Part shown: positions 47,732 through 59,160 of the stretch, piece after piece
Position numbering within the stretch: position 1 is the stretch's first letter
Layout of the letters: each line of letters begins with the position of its first letter
NCBI GenBank assembly: GCA_948567375.1
Contig: OX419756.1
Coordinates: 60,464,333 to 60,528,332, forward strand
DNA from: Lunularia cruciata
Taxonomy: Eukaryota > Streptophyta > Marchantiopsida > Lunulariales > Lunulariaceae
DNA length: 64,000 bases
Direction of reading: 5' to 3'
Notes under the pieces: model-generated
What the model saw: only the letters and a program-made list of their open reading frames with translations
What the model was told of the DNA's origin: nothing
Databases searched by the model: none
Position numbers and translations under genes: made by a program

Positions 47732-49269
47732 AGAGGTTCATCCTGAGTGAGAGACAAGCCGGCTCACAGTACGGTCTACACACAACTAGAGCATCCAAAG
47801 AAACATCACCTAATGTGATTGCTCTCCTATGGATTGCACCAGGCATTGCACTCTGTAGAGTAATGGACACACGTTGTCTAAAATATGCTACAAAGTATGA
47901 GAGTGAGAGTGGTACCCCCTGATGCCTAACATGATAAGCTCTCGCGCACTCCCTGACAAATGTGTCAAATGCCGTGTCCATCGCTCCATATAACTCCAAG
48001 GCTAGAGGAACAAAGAGGTGACCTCGCTGCATGCCCCTATACTTGGAGACCTTACGACCTGCTGCTGCACTCGGTGCCCATCTAGGGGGATGGGTAATCA
48101 CTCCCTCTGAAATTGTATCCCGCATAGGGTCTATAACCACGACATCCGCTACGGTCACTTGATCATCTCGGACCAAGTATAAGTCTACCCTGACACGTGT
48201 CGTCTGCAAAGCATACGAACGCTCTCTCCAAGCCAAGTATCCACTCTCTCATGCCATAGCAAACACTATGTCTCTAATGGCATCATGTGTAGCTATCCTC
48301 TGTCCTCTGAAAGGACACCGTGTCATGTGGACCACTGCTGCATCTAGTGTAGAACCACACTCACAAGTGAGTAATGAATATGCAGATGGATGGACCAAAC
48401 CTAGGCGAAACCTCATCGCTGTAGAGAAAGTAGCCGGTGCAAGTTGGAAAGCCCTAATGCACGGTTGAGCTAGGATCCAAGAGCCTACACCCTTGCCGGA
48501 GCAAGAGCAAAGACGTGTTCCAGTAGCCTGAGGAATGGACGTGTCGACTAAGAGAGAATGTAGCGTATGCTCACATTGTCGTTCCATCAAGGAAGATTGT
48601 AAACCTCTAGTCCAATCTGACAATAGTGAAGCAAAAGGTGGAAAATCCTCTTGTGCTCGTGAGGATAGACTATCTCTCGTCTGCCGCAATAACACTTGGG
48701 GAGAAAAGGATCCTCCCTCCACCTCTGTCACATAAGTCTCCAAAACCGGCCTATCAACAACCACAAAACAAGAGGAAAGTAGGAGTGCCAAGAGAGCCCA
48801 ACTACCCAAAAATGCTATAGGTGTCATCTCCTCCATAGAAAGCAAGCCAACCCCACCACATGAGATCGGTAGAGCCGTCTGTCTACGTGCCAAATCCCCT
48901 GTCACACACTCAAAAGTCCCTAGTCCAATAATATCACCAAAGACTCCCATAATCCTCCTATCAAATGCTCTCATGCGTGATAGGAAGGACGGTGAGGGGG
49001 GAACTGTAAGGATGAGGTAGGATGGTCGACGAGCAATACTGGAAGAGAGTATACCAAATGCCACCTACGGATCTCCTAATAATCGAAGGTCATCCACATG
49101 AAGAACATCCTCTGCAAGAACAACGTCTAAGAAGCGTGTGACAAAATCCTCCAATCCTACTGGCACTCCAAGAACACAAAGTCCATCTGTGGATGTGATA
49201 CAACCCTCTGGAAGCTCAAGGTGGGGAGGGATACCTAAAGGGGACCATGCCCTACACTTTGACACCTTC

Positions 49270-49988
49270 TGTAATACTCCGAGGACAAGAGAAGAGAGAA
49301 AACACAGATTGCACACTCAAACATTCGATGCCCCAAGGGAGCACCTTCTCTTTATTATATAGACAAAGAGGATCTCCTCCAAGGAAGCTCCACCATAGGA
49401 TTAAGGACACAGATAGGTGACATGTCAGCAAGCTCCACCCTTGGATTACTTACTTGGGTGGGTGACCTGTCTGGTCTAGGTTCTATTTGGTTGGTCAAAC
49501 GAGCTTTGACTGGAGGGAATCTTTTAGGGAATCTTCCTGTAGGAATCTCAGAATCACATGAGTAAGATACCATTGGAAAGCTCTCGATGAGACAAACCAA
49601 GGGGGAGGGAAGGCCAGCCTTACCTCCATTGGGGGGGGAGGAATCTGCACATTTTTGAGGCCTAATTCATCCGTTTAGGCCTCCAAAATTGCCTTCAAAG
49701 TTTTCAGGCATATTTTGGTTCCTACTCTATTAGTAGAAGTCCCCTTTTGGTGATACTTCTTTCTGATCTGTTTAGTCCATCCAGATGTTACCAAACCAAT
49801 TCTCACCTTTAAATCATATGTCTAGCTATTGGTTCTAAGGTTCTCAAGTCTATTTCGGTTTCTGCCCTATTAGTAGAAGTACTCTTTTGGTGATACTTCT
49901 ATCTGATCTATTTTGACCATCATGTATAACATCATTCTACCAAACCAAATTTCACATCTAGATCATATGGCTAACCCTTGGTATTACA
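49270..49988 (-). repeat. 3' LTR of the gypsy element
   Basis: 719 bp, TGTAATAC...GTATTACA. In coding orientation it is the downstream LTR. It is nearly identical to the partner at 55104-55827. Confidence 0.96.
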
Positions 49989-50006
49989 GACCTCCCTCCT
50001 TTTAAG
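49989..50006 (-). other. Polypurine tract of the gypsy element
   Basis: On the minus strand CTTAAAAGGAGGGAGGTC directly precedes the 3' LTR, the standard place and composition for second-strand priming in LTR elements. Confidence 0.85.
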
Positions 50007-53000
50007 ATGCAACGTCCTCGTTGTGCAATTGTTGCTCAAATGCTTGCACCAACACCGGTGCATGTGCCAAATTGGCAGCGGGTTCCCAAGTTGCTTCATA
50101 GAGGGGGTAACCTTTCCATTGTACTAGATATTCCACCCGCGGATGGCGAGTACCACGCATGTGCTTTTGGAGAATCCGCTCCACTTCATATTCCTCTGTG
50201 CCATCAATGACTGTTGGACAAGGTCGAATGTCCTGTGTCGAAGTACCTTGGCCTGATTGGGGAGCATACCTGCGTAATAGGGAGACATGGAACACTGGAT
50301 GGATCTTCATGTGTGGTGGTAGCTCAAGGTGATAGGCCACAGCGCCGATGCGACGAAGAATCAAGAAAGGCCCAATAAAACGAGGTCTGAGCTTACGAGA
50401 TCCAACTAATGTGAGGTTGGTTGTCGATAGCCACACTTGATCCCCAACATTGAACTCCATGTGCCTACGGTGTGCATCAGCATATTGCTTTTGTCGATTT
50501 TGCGCAATCTGTAACCTGTGCTTGGCGCTCTCCACACCTTGTTGGATTCTAGAAACAAATGTGTTGACTGCATCAACCTTGGTAGTCACTGGACGGATCT
50601 TCATCAAGCTAGAAGGTGTGAAGGGATGCTCATCATACATGAGGAAGAACGGAGTGACCTGGGTGGAGGCATTCACTGAATTGTTGTAAGTGAATTCCAC
50701 CAACGGTAGTAGGGTGTCCCACCTCTCTTGCTCTTCTAAGGTGAAGCCGCGTAACATGTCTTCAATCGTGCGATTAGCCCGCTCTGTTTGGCCATCTGTT
50801 TGTGGGTGGTAAGCTGTAGACATGGCCAACTTGGTTTTGAAGAAACCAAAGAGTGTTTGCCAAAACAAACTGGTGAATTGGGTGCCTCTATCGGTGATGA
50901 GTACTCTAGACAAGCCATGGTGAGCAAAGACTGCATCTAAGTATAGTTGAGCTAGTTGTGGAGCAGTCACCTCCGTGGTAGGGCGTACATGAATCATTTT
51001 GCTGAGTCGGTCCACAAAGACCACAATGGAGTCAAACCCTGAGGTGGTCTTGGGTAATTCACAGACGAGATCCATACTCACTTGTTCCCAACGTTGGGTA
51101 GGAGTGGGAAGAGGTTGAAGGAGCCCTGCAGGAGCTTGATTAGAAGCTTTGTTCTGTTGACAAAGTAAGCAGCTACGCACATAGTCCATCACGTTGTTGC
51201 TCATCTTGGGCCAATAGTAATGGCGCTTGACTGCCTCCAAGGTCTTGTCCACTCTGACATGAGCTGCAATGGCCGAATCATGACATTCCGCTAGAATTGT
51301 GGTGCGTAATTCTAGGACATTTGGGATCCACAATCGGCCCTCCCGAAAGGTGAGTCCTTGGGTGCTGGTGACACCTTTGGACGATTGCACTTCTACAATC
51401 TGTGGATCAATTTTTGTAGCAGCTAGAATCTCTTGCCAGAATTTAGGGTTAATCTTCACCTCTGCCGCCAAGTTGTTGGCCATTGGCATGCGGGTGAATG
51501 CATCTACAAGTTGCTTCTTACCTTCCACGTAGGTGATTGTCATGTTGAAGCATTGTCGCCACTCTGCCCACCGAATTTGGCGACGAGATAGATCTTTCTG
51601 CGTCTTGAGGTAGACTAGAGGTTTGTGGTCTATCTCTACTACAAATGCCTTCTCGCCCAGGTAGTGCTTCCAATGCTTGGTTGCTAGAACGATGGCCAGC
51701 TCTTCTCGTTCTGTGGTGTGGTAGTTGCGCTCTTCCGGTAACAACTTTCGAGAGAAATATGCAATTGGATGCCATCCGTCATGCCACTCTTGTTGTAGGA
51801 CTGCTCATATTGCTATGCCTGATGCATCCGTAGCCAACTTGATTGGATGTTTTGGGTCATACCACTTCAAGATTGGTGCATGTAGCAAGGCGGCCTTCAA
51901 TTCTTGAAAGGCCAACTCTTGTGCAGTTCTCCATGTCCACTTCTTCTCCTTGCCAAGTAGTGCCGTTAAAGGCTGTGCAACCTTGGAGAAGTCCTTGACA
52001 AATCTACGATAGAATCCCGTCAACCCCAAGAAGCTCTTAAGTTGAGTCTGATCTTCTGGGGCACTCCATTTTTGAATGACCTCTATTTTATCTGTCAATA
52101 CTTGAATGCCCTCTGCACTTACTCTATGCCCTAAGTAGTCTACTTTAGACTTGCCAAACTCACACTTTGAGATTTTGGCATACAACTGATTCTGTCTTAG
52201 GATCTGGAGGACCTCTCGTAGATGTTGTTTGTGTTCTGTCATCGTGCTACTATATACTAAGATATCATCCAAGAAGACGATAACAGACTTATCCAAGTAT
52301 GGATGAAATATGTCATTCATTAGGCTCATGAAAGTGGCAGGCACATTGGTGAGGCCAAAAGGCATCACAAGATACTCAAAGTGGCCATACCTGGTTCAAA
52401 AGGCAGTTTTGTACACATCCTCCTCTGCAATTTGGATTTGATTGTAACCGCTCCGCAAGTCCAGTTTGGTGAAGTATCTCGCTCCATGGAGTTGATCAAA
52501 TAGGTCATCCATGCGAGGTAAGGGGTATTTGTTCTTCATTGTTTGCTGATTGAGACCCCGATAGTCAATGCACATGCGCATTGTACCATCCTTCTTCTTC
52601 ACAAACAAGACAGGGGCTCCATATGGTGATATGCTAGGTTGGATGAACCCTTTCTGTAGCATCTCCTCAATTTGAGTCTTACACTCCTCCAACTCATGAG
52701 GTGATAGGCGATATGGGGCCTTACAAGGAGGTGTCTTCCCCGGGAGTGTCTCTATTTTGTGATCTACTCGCCTTTTAGGTGGTAATCCTGAGGGTAGATC
52801 ATCGGGAGAGACATCTTGAAACTCATCCACCACATCCTTCAATTTCTCAGGAATTTTTCCAGCGAGTTGTGCACTCTGGACTTCTCTTATTAGACCCAGA
52901 AAACATCTATCGGTCTTACAGACAGTTGTCGTCCCTACGACATATAGAGGCAGTTTCTGCCTGTGTGATTTTTCTTTAACCCCAATGATTGACCATTGGT

Positions 53001-55090
53001 GGGTTCTCACTACTTTCTTCCTCCAATCCACCATTGGGTTGTACTGCTCCATCCATGGTATGCCTAAAATTGCATCATAACGGGCTAACTGTATCACTCG
53101 CCACTCAATTGCTTCCTGATATTCTCCTACAGAGAGGGTTACCCGTCTAGGTAATGATTCAATCCTCTCTGTTTGCCCATTTGGTAACTCTACTTCTTCA
53201 CTTCCATCTCTCTCTAGATCCATTCCCAAGCTTATTGCAACAGAGCGAGACAAGAAATTCTCTGTTGCTCTCGGATCTATTAATACTCTCACTTGATTAC
53301 CTTCTAGGATTCCATTCACGACAATCAATTGTGAGGTTGCCTTTCGGGATCTTTGCGCATTATTCTTCTTCCTTCCCTCGCTTCTCTGCTTCCTTATTGA
53401 GCTAGTAAGGCCGCGAGGTACATTTACTGGCGATCTTCGTTTTCCAAAGTGGTTTCCACCTCCTCCTCTTCAGTGTGCCTCTCCATGTTGTTCAAAGATC
53501 ACCTGTACGAAGGCCGAGGGCCTCTAGGGAAACGAGTGCAACAATTGGTAGATATGTGCCCAATACGGCCACAATTGTAACAATGGCGTTGTTCTCCTCG
53601 AGTCCCTTCTCCTTGTGGGACTCCATCTCTTCGTTCTTCTACCTGTCCTCGCTCTCCTTGAAGCGGCCGTGCTCCTCGATCCCGGAATCAAAGGTTGCCC
53701 AATTCTATCGGTACTGGTCCACCCATGTGTGGCATTTCTGCCCGATAATGTTGAGGTGGAACTACTCCTTCACCTCCACCTAATGCTCCGGCTATTCTCT
53801 ACGCACAAGCAATAGCTTCAAATACCGTGCGAGGGTTTTGCACCATGACTTCTTGGCGAATCCGCTCTTTCAACCCTCGTTTGAAATTGTCAAGAGCCTC
53901 TGCTGGACTCATGTCGGTAATTGTGACTTGTAGATCCAAAAATGCCTCCACATACTCTTGTATGCTATTCTTCTGTCTCAATCCCCATAGTCGGGTTCGA
54001 GCCATCTGCACAGAATCCACCGATTGGAAATTCTTGAGCAGTCCTTCTTGCATTGCTGTCCATGTGACCTCCCTTCTCTCTGCCAGCATGGATCATTCCC
54101 AAGCATCATACCATGTGAGGGCTTTATCGGTCAAGTACCCACATGCAAACACGCTTGCAACATGCTCTGTGATCTCTGTTGAGAACAATCAAAAATATCG
54201 ATTCATTCTCGAGATCCAATTCTCCACTACTCCCATCGTACGCTGCCCCTTGTAAGGCTCGATGTTGCAGGTCTTCTTCATCCGGAGTAGCAATGTGGCT
54301 TCATCATTGATAGGGTTCGTAGGCACGGGTGCCTCTCCAAGTACTTCAGTCGCAGGTACTGGGTTTTGAGACGGCTCTTCTTCTTGCATGGCTTGATCGT
54401 TCCTGAGGATCTGCACTTGACTTTGCAATGTCTCCATGGTCATCTTAATCTCTCGAAATTCATTCAACATCCCTTGCATTCCTTGCAACTGCGGATCCAT
54501 GGTTCCTGCAACACCCAATTGCTAACGTCTACTTCAATACAGAGTCAATATAATCACTCTGGAAGGCGCATGAACTATCAGAACTACCATTGGGACCTCA
54601 GAAGCTATCACTCGTTGATAATACTCCTCACCAAAATTCCTAACCACAAAATCTCTAAACATCAATTTTGGCCTCACTACTTAACAGATTTCTACTTGAG
54701 TGTTGAAAGGAAGAGGATTTGGGACATTCATATCCATATTATCATAGTAGAATGTAGATTGTCAAATCCCACTCTCTGTCATATATCACCACAGGTAGAA
54801 TCATCGGGTTTGGTGAGTTCATCACTCTGTCCATGAATTCCGCACCAAAGTGATAAACTAGCGATACTCTCATCTGCTCACGCTGGATGTACATAACCTT
54901 GATGTGGAATGGGTTTGAGAATGGAAAGCTAAGTGCGGGAAATTGTCCCCCCGGCGCATCCATCCCATCCGCGCTCTAAAGTCCTTCCTAAGTCTAGCGA
55001 TTACTTTATGTTCTCCACCTCAAATTACTCAATTTCAGTAGTTCGTGCTATTCCAAGAGGGGTGATCCACTCTCTTGGACTAGAACACTC

Positions 55091-55102
55091 GCTCTGATAC
55101 CA
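55091..55102 (-). other. Primer binding site, initiator-Met tRNA type
   Basis: On the minus strand TGGTATCAGAGC lies one base inside the 5' LTR. It is complementary to the 3' end of plant initiator methionine tRNA, the usual primer of plant LTR elements. Confidence 0.93.
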
Positions 55103-55103
55103 T

Positions 55104-55827
55104 TGTAATACTCCGAGGACAAGAGAAGAGAGAAAACACAGATTGCACACTCAAACATTCGATGCCCCAAGGGAGCACCTTCTCTTTATTATATAGACAA
55201 AGAGGATCTCCTCCAAGGAAGCTCCACCATAGGATTAAGGACACAGATAGGTGACATGTCAGCAAGCTCCACCCTTGGATTACTTACTTGGGTGGGTGAC
55301 CTGTCTGGTCTAGGTCCTATTTGGTTGGTCAAACGAGCTTTGACCGGAGGGAATCTTTTAGGGAATCTTCCTATAGGAATCTCAGAATCACATGAGTAAG
55401 GTACCGTTGGAAAGCTCTCGATGAGACAAACCAAGGGGGAGGGAAGGCCAGCCTTTCCTCCATTGGGGGGGGGAATCTGCACATTTTTGAGGTCTAATTC
55501 ATCCGTTTAGGCCTCCAAAATTGCCTTCAAAGTTTTCAAGCATATTTTGGTTCCTACTCTATTAGTAGAAGTCCCCTTTTGGTGATACTTCTTTCTGATC
55601 TGTTTAGTCCATCCAAATGTTACCAAACCAATTCTCACCTTTAAATCATATGTCTAGCTATTGGTTCTAAGGTTCTCAAGTCTATTTCGGTTTCTGCCCT
55701 ATTAGTAGAAGTACTCTTTTGGTGATACTTCTATCTGATCTATTTTGACCATCATGTATAACATCATTCTAGATGTTACCAAACCGAATTTCACATCTAG
55801 ATCATATGGCTAACCCTTGGTATTACA
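55104..55827 (-). repeat. 5' LTR of the gypsy element
   Basis: 724 bp with the same ends as the partner LTR. In coding orientation it is upstream and should hold the element's promoter. Confidence 0.96.
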
Positions 55828-57093
55828 CCTTGACTCTCAAGCCTACTAGATGTAGCTCGGTAGTCAAGTAGTCAAAGGCCTACGTAATCTGATCTACAAG
55901 GCCTATGATGTGTGTATCATCTGCCAAGGAGTGAAATACACAACCGGGCATGGCCAAAGTAGTAGATAGGAGAGCTCTAAAGTGAGCCATGGCAAATAAG
56001 TGCACCCCCCAAAGGATCTTCCTAACGTGTACCAACAACTGACTCCAAGACGGTGACTCCCTCTTGTGAACCACCATGCTGGTAGTAAAGGGAAGCCAGA
56101 GAGCCATAAAAAGACCGCACAAAAGGAATGAGACTTGCCAAGGATCCACCAGCCTCCCTAAGCTCTCTAAAGATGGATGCACGTGAGACACTATTAAAAG
56201 CGTTCTCAACATCCACCTATAGGACGACCCACTCCAGATGGATATTTAGGAGTGCTCTAATGCCTAGAGATATAGCCTCACATCCTCCCGGAGTAACTAC
56301 TCCAAATTGATGTAGACTAAGGTGCTGTCAAAAGTGAGAACGATGCTAAAAGGGCAATGGTACAACTGACCAAACACAAAAAGATCTCTCCAATAACAAT
56401 CTGTCTAATGCCTCCCGTGTCCTTCTCCATTGCGAGAAGTCGACTAGCACCACTAACACCCGACTAACAGACATAGGAATGTCTCCTCTCGCTAATGCTA
56501 CAGCCACCTGAAACAACTCGTTAAAACCACTAGAAGGATCATATGCTTGGAAGCAATCTCTAACGTGTTCATAAACCATCCCTGACAAGACGAGGGGCAG
56601 TGCACAATGCTTGTGCAAATAGCGACCTATCAAGACATAAAGGCTGCTCATGTTGATAATCTAAGACCTCTAGTGGTAGTTCCTCTACTACTATAGGATG
56701 TAGTGAGCGTAGGGAAGAGATGGTCTCATCCGTAGGACTCGCTATAGACAAAGGGTGTAGCACTCGTGCTGCTCTACTAAACTCTCCCGCCTGACCCAAT
56801 GTCCTACATCTTTGTTCTTTGCGTCCAAGTCTAAAGGGAAGGAAAGACATGAAGCTGTCCGTGAATTGTACTAGTGCGTTTCTGTACTCCTTTCTAGCTC
56901 TAATCTCACTCTCAAGGCGAAGCCGTACTCAGTATTGTATTTTAAGTGGAAGTCAAGTCTTTTTCCTTACAAGATGACATTACCTCAAATAAAAGGGAAA
57001 TGGAGAGCGTACCTTTTATCTTCACGACCGATTTCAGAAAGAAGTCTTCCTTTGGTTAGTGAGCTTAATATAAAGCTATATAGTAGGTCTGAC

Positions 57094-57310
57094 GATGAGA
57101 TCTTCCCATCCTTATTTTTTATACGCGGTAGTCCTTCACTGCAGGAAGTAAACCAAACAACTTACATAGCTTAGATATCTTAGGTGCATTAGGGCAGATT
57201 TCTCATATAGACTCTATTGGAGCTTAGTCCCATCTTCTTCTTCTTCTTCTCTCCCTTTAATGCTTGATGGGTCCTCCCATCCTTTGTTTTTTTTTCTATG
57301 CGGTCACCTT
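57094..57310 (+). repeat. Partial plus full copy of the ~150-bp dispersed repeat, in tandem
   Basis: 57094-57134 is a tip fragment ('CTTCCCATCCTTATTTTTTATACGCGG' in outline). 57166-57310 is a full copy: 'CTTAGGTGCATTAGGGCAGATT', 'TCTCATATAGACTCTATTGG', 'GCTTAGTCCC', then 'CTCCCATCCTTTG' and 'ATGCGGTCACC'. Both lie in the same orientation as the copy at 40891-41050. They directly follow the LINE's truncated end. Confidence 0.8.
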
Positions 57311-58665
57311 CTTCCGATGCAGGAAAGATTCAGTATGTGATTGTAGGTAAAGTACTTCGCCCCAGAAATGTGAGCGTCCTCGGATTGATTCTAATAAATT
57401 TGTTTAAGTAGGAAACTTGCAACCTCCCCATACGCTTTTGCTACCAAAGTATTCTGCCATTCGAGTACACATATATAAAAGTAGTACGCCGAAGGAAAGA
57501 GGGAGGCACAAACAAGTGCAAGAGCGCCAGGCTCAAAAGTCTCAAGTGGCAAAGAAGAGGATACACCGTTCAAATATCAGAACAAAAGTCAGTCGTTGTG
57601 GCACCGGGTTATCCAACATTCATGAATTGTATATGATTGATAAATAATGTGTATATGAATTATAATATTAAAATAATATTAAAATGTTTAAATAAATAAT
57701 ATATATTAAAAATAAATATTTTAATATATTAAAAAATAAATTTAAATAAATTATATCTATATAAATTATGGTAAAAAATAAATAACTTTTTTATCTTAAG
57801 AAAAAAATATAAAATATAAAACACAAACAAATTCAAAGAAAAAAGATATACACCCGAGTGCCCAAGAAAAGGTAAGTAGTGGAGCAATCAATAACATAGT
57901 GCAGTGCCTTCGAGTTTTGAAACTCGTGTCTTACGAGAAACGAGAACTCAACTGATCAAACCAGATCAAATACTTCAAATCGAGTACACCAACTTGGCAG
58001 GACGAAGAGAATCTTGTGGATCTTTCCAGCCTCGATGGGTGCTTTTCAATTGTACGGTGTTCTTGGCTTTGAAGTAACAGCCGACATTGTGACAGTTGTC
58101 GAACTTGGGACGTCAGTCCCTCAGCCCTCCTGCAAAGAACGGTGCTATGCGTCGCTCTTAAGGTCATCAACAGGAGAGAGAAAATAATCTTTTTCTCCTG
58201 CTCACCGAGCCCCATTCCTAAATTCAACGTTTCCTGAACAGAAAAGCCCCATAACCAATTAAATTTGGTTTTGGTAACACTGTAATTAAATTTGGTTTTG
58301 GATTTAGACACAAACAAATTTAGTTCCCAATTTAGTGAGATTCACTTCTGAGACTCAAATTGTCCTCTCTTCATCAATTCAGGTGATTCATTAGGGGTTT
58401 CAGAAATAATTATTCGAAGATTCATAACTTTTCCTATAGATAGTTACGAAGCGTTCACTATATGGGTACGGTGTCTGACCGGGAGGTAGAAAAGGCTTCG
58501 TTACGGAGTGCGGGCCAAGTTCCTTATTATTGTTATTAGCGCACTCCATATGAGAGGGTTAGTAGAAACTAAGGAATAATGAATTTTTTGTTATCACTCC
58601 GTAGTATATTGATTACGTATTAGGGTTAATAAAGTTTATCGTTCAAGGTTAGAGTGAAAGTGGAG
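57311..58665. other. Spacer with an AT-rich low-complexity tract
   Basis: 57650-57840 is nearly pure A/T, with repeated AATAAATATT-like words. The rest has no supported gene. A 128-codon minus-strand frame at 57931-58317 has no recognisable domain and is left out. Confidence 0.5.
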
Positions 58666-58820
58666 CATCCATGATGTTCAAGAACCCATGGTAATCAAAA
58701 GTTGACAAATTTAAACACTGGCCGACCGAGGCTACCAAGAAAACATCCATGATGTTCGAGAATACTCATGGCAATCAAAAGTTGACAAATTTATGCACTA
58801 GACGATCAAGAATACAATTT
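58666..58820. repeat. Tandem duplication, two units of about 78 bp
   Basis: 'CATCCATGATGTTC', 'AATCAAAAGTTGACAAATTTA' and 'CACT.G.CGA.C.AG' recur 78 bp apart (58666 and 58744). Confidence 0.85.
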
Positions 58821-58870
58821 ATATGGGTTTTAATATGATAATTTAGGATTAAATGGGATTTTTCTCATCG

Positions 58871-59160
58871 TTGTTTGTCGCTGCTTGTCGTTGCTCGTTG
58901 TTGCTTGTCGTTGCTCATTGTTGCTTGCCATTGCTCGTTGTTGCTTGTCGTTGCTCGTTGTTGCTTGTCGTTGCTTGTCGTTGCTCATTGTTGCTTGTCG
59001 TTGCTCGTTGTTGCTTGTCGTTGCTCGTTGTTGCTTGTCGTTGCTTGTCGTTGCTCGTTGTTGCTTGTAGCCGCCTATTGTTGCTCGTCGTTGCTCGTTG
59101 TTGCTTGTAGCCGCCTATTGCTGCTCGTAGCCACCCGTAGCCACTCGATGGCACTCGAAG
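58871..59160. repeat. Minisatellite of 10-bp units (about 29 copies)
   Basis: The unit is TTGCTYGTYG, mostly alternating TTGCTTGTCG and TTGCTCGTTG to give a 20-bp higher-order repeat. It keeps register with no indel across about 290 bp; the last units drift (CCGCCTATTG, CCACCCGTAG). Because the unit contains no stop, frames on both strands stay open and spell repetitive peptides (Leu/Val/Ala/Cys on plus, Gln/Ala/Thr/Ser/Asn on minus). I read these as artefacts of the repeat rather than as genes. Confidence 0.95.

Larger units (their letters stand above)
49270..55827 (-). mobile_element. Chromodomain Ty3/gypsy (chromovirus) LTR retrotransposon, near full length (fossil)
   Basis: A 6558-bp element lying in the LINE. 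In coding (minus) order: LTR, primer site for initiator-Met tRNA, Gag (~54.5-53.8 kb), protease (~53.3-53.0 kb), reverse transcriptase (~52.8-52.0 kb, with a 'FLDDILVYS' core), RNase H, integrase with zinc-binding and DDE regions (~51.5-50.4 kb), a C-terminal chromodomain (~50.2-50.05 kb, 'VEYLVQWKGYPLYEATWEP'), polypurine tract, LTR. Flanking bases CCTTC and CCTTG agree at four of five positions. The two LTRs differ by about ten substitutions and two small indels, so the insertion is recent in evolutionary terms. All parts are present but the coding region has several (about four or five) breaks, so it looks inactive. Confidence 0.95.
47732..56925 (-). mobile_element. Decayed non-LTR retrotransposon (LINE) with an endonuclease-like C-terminus, split by a gypsy insertion
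   Basis: Two halves on the minus strand. 56925-55828 holds the upstream part and RT: 'MDVENAFNSVSRASIFRELR', 'FVRSFYGSLASLYY', 'MAHFRALL' and the catalytic 'LADDTHI'. A frameshift lies near 56.02 kb. 49269-47732 holds the rest: 'KCRAWSPLGIP', 'GLCVLGVPVG', 'AFGILSSSIARRPSYL', 'CGGVGLLSMEEM', a C-x-C-x7-H-x4-C finger (CECG...HMTRC), then 'RVRVDLYLV', 'VADVVVIDP' and 'KVSKYRG', which resemble a restriction-like PD-(D/E)xK nuclease. In-frame stops fall near 49.07 and 48.25 kb. The similarity runs straight across the insertion. The 5' end is missing. Nuclease placement after RT is typical of the older LINE clades rather than of common L1 elements. Confidence 0.82.

Noticed and set aside
57931-58317. 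128-codon minus-strand frame
   Set aside because: No recognisable motif; composition like the surrounding spacer.
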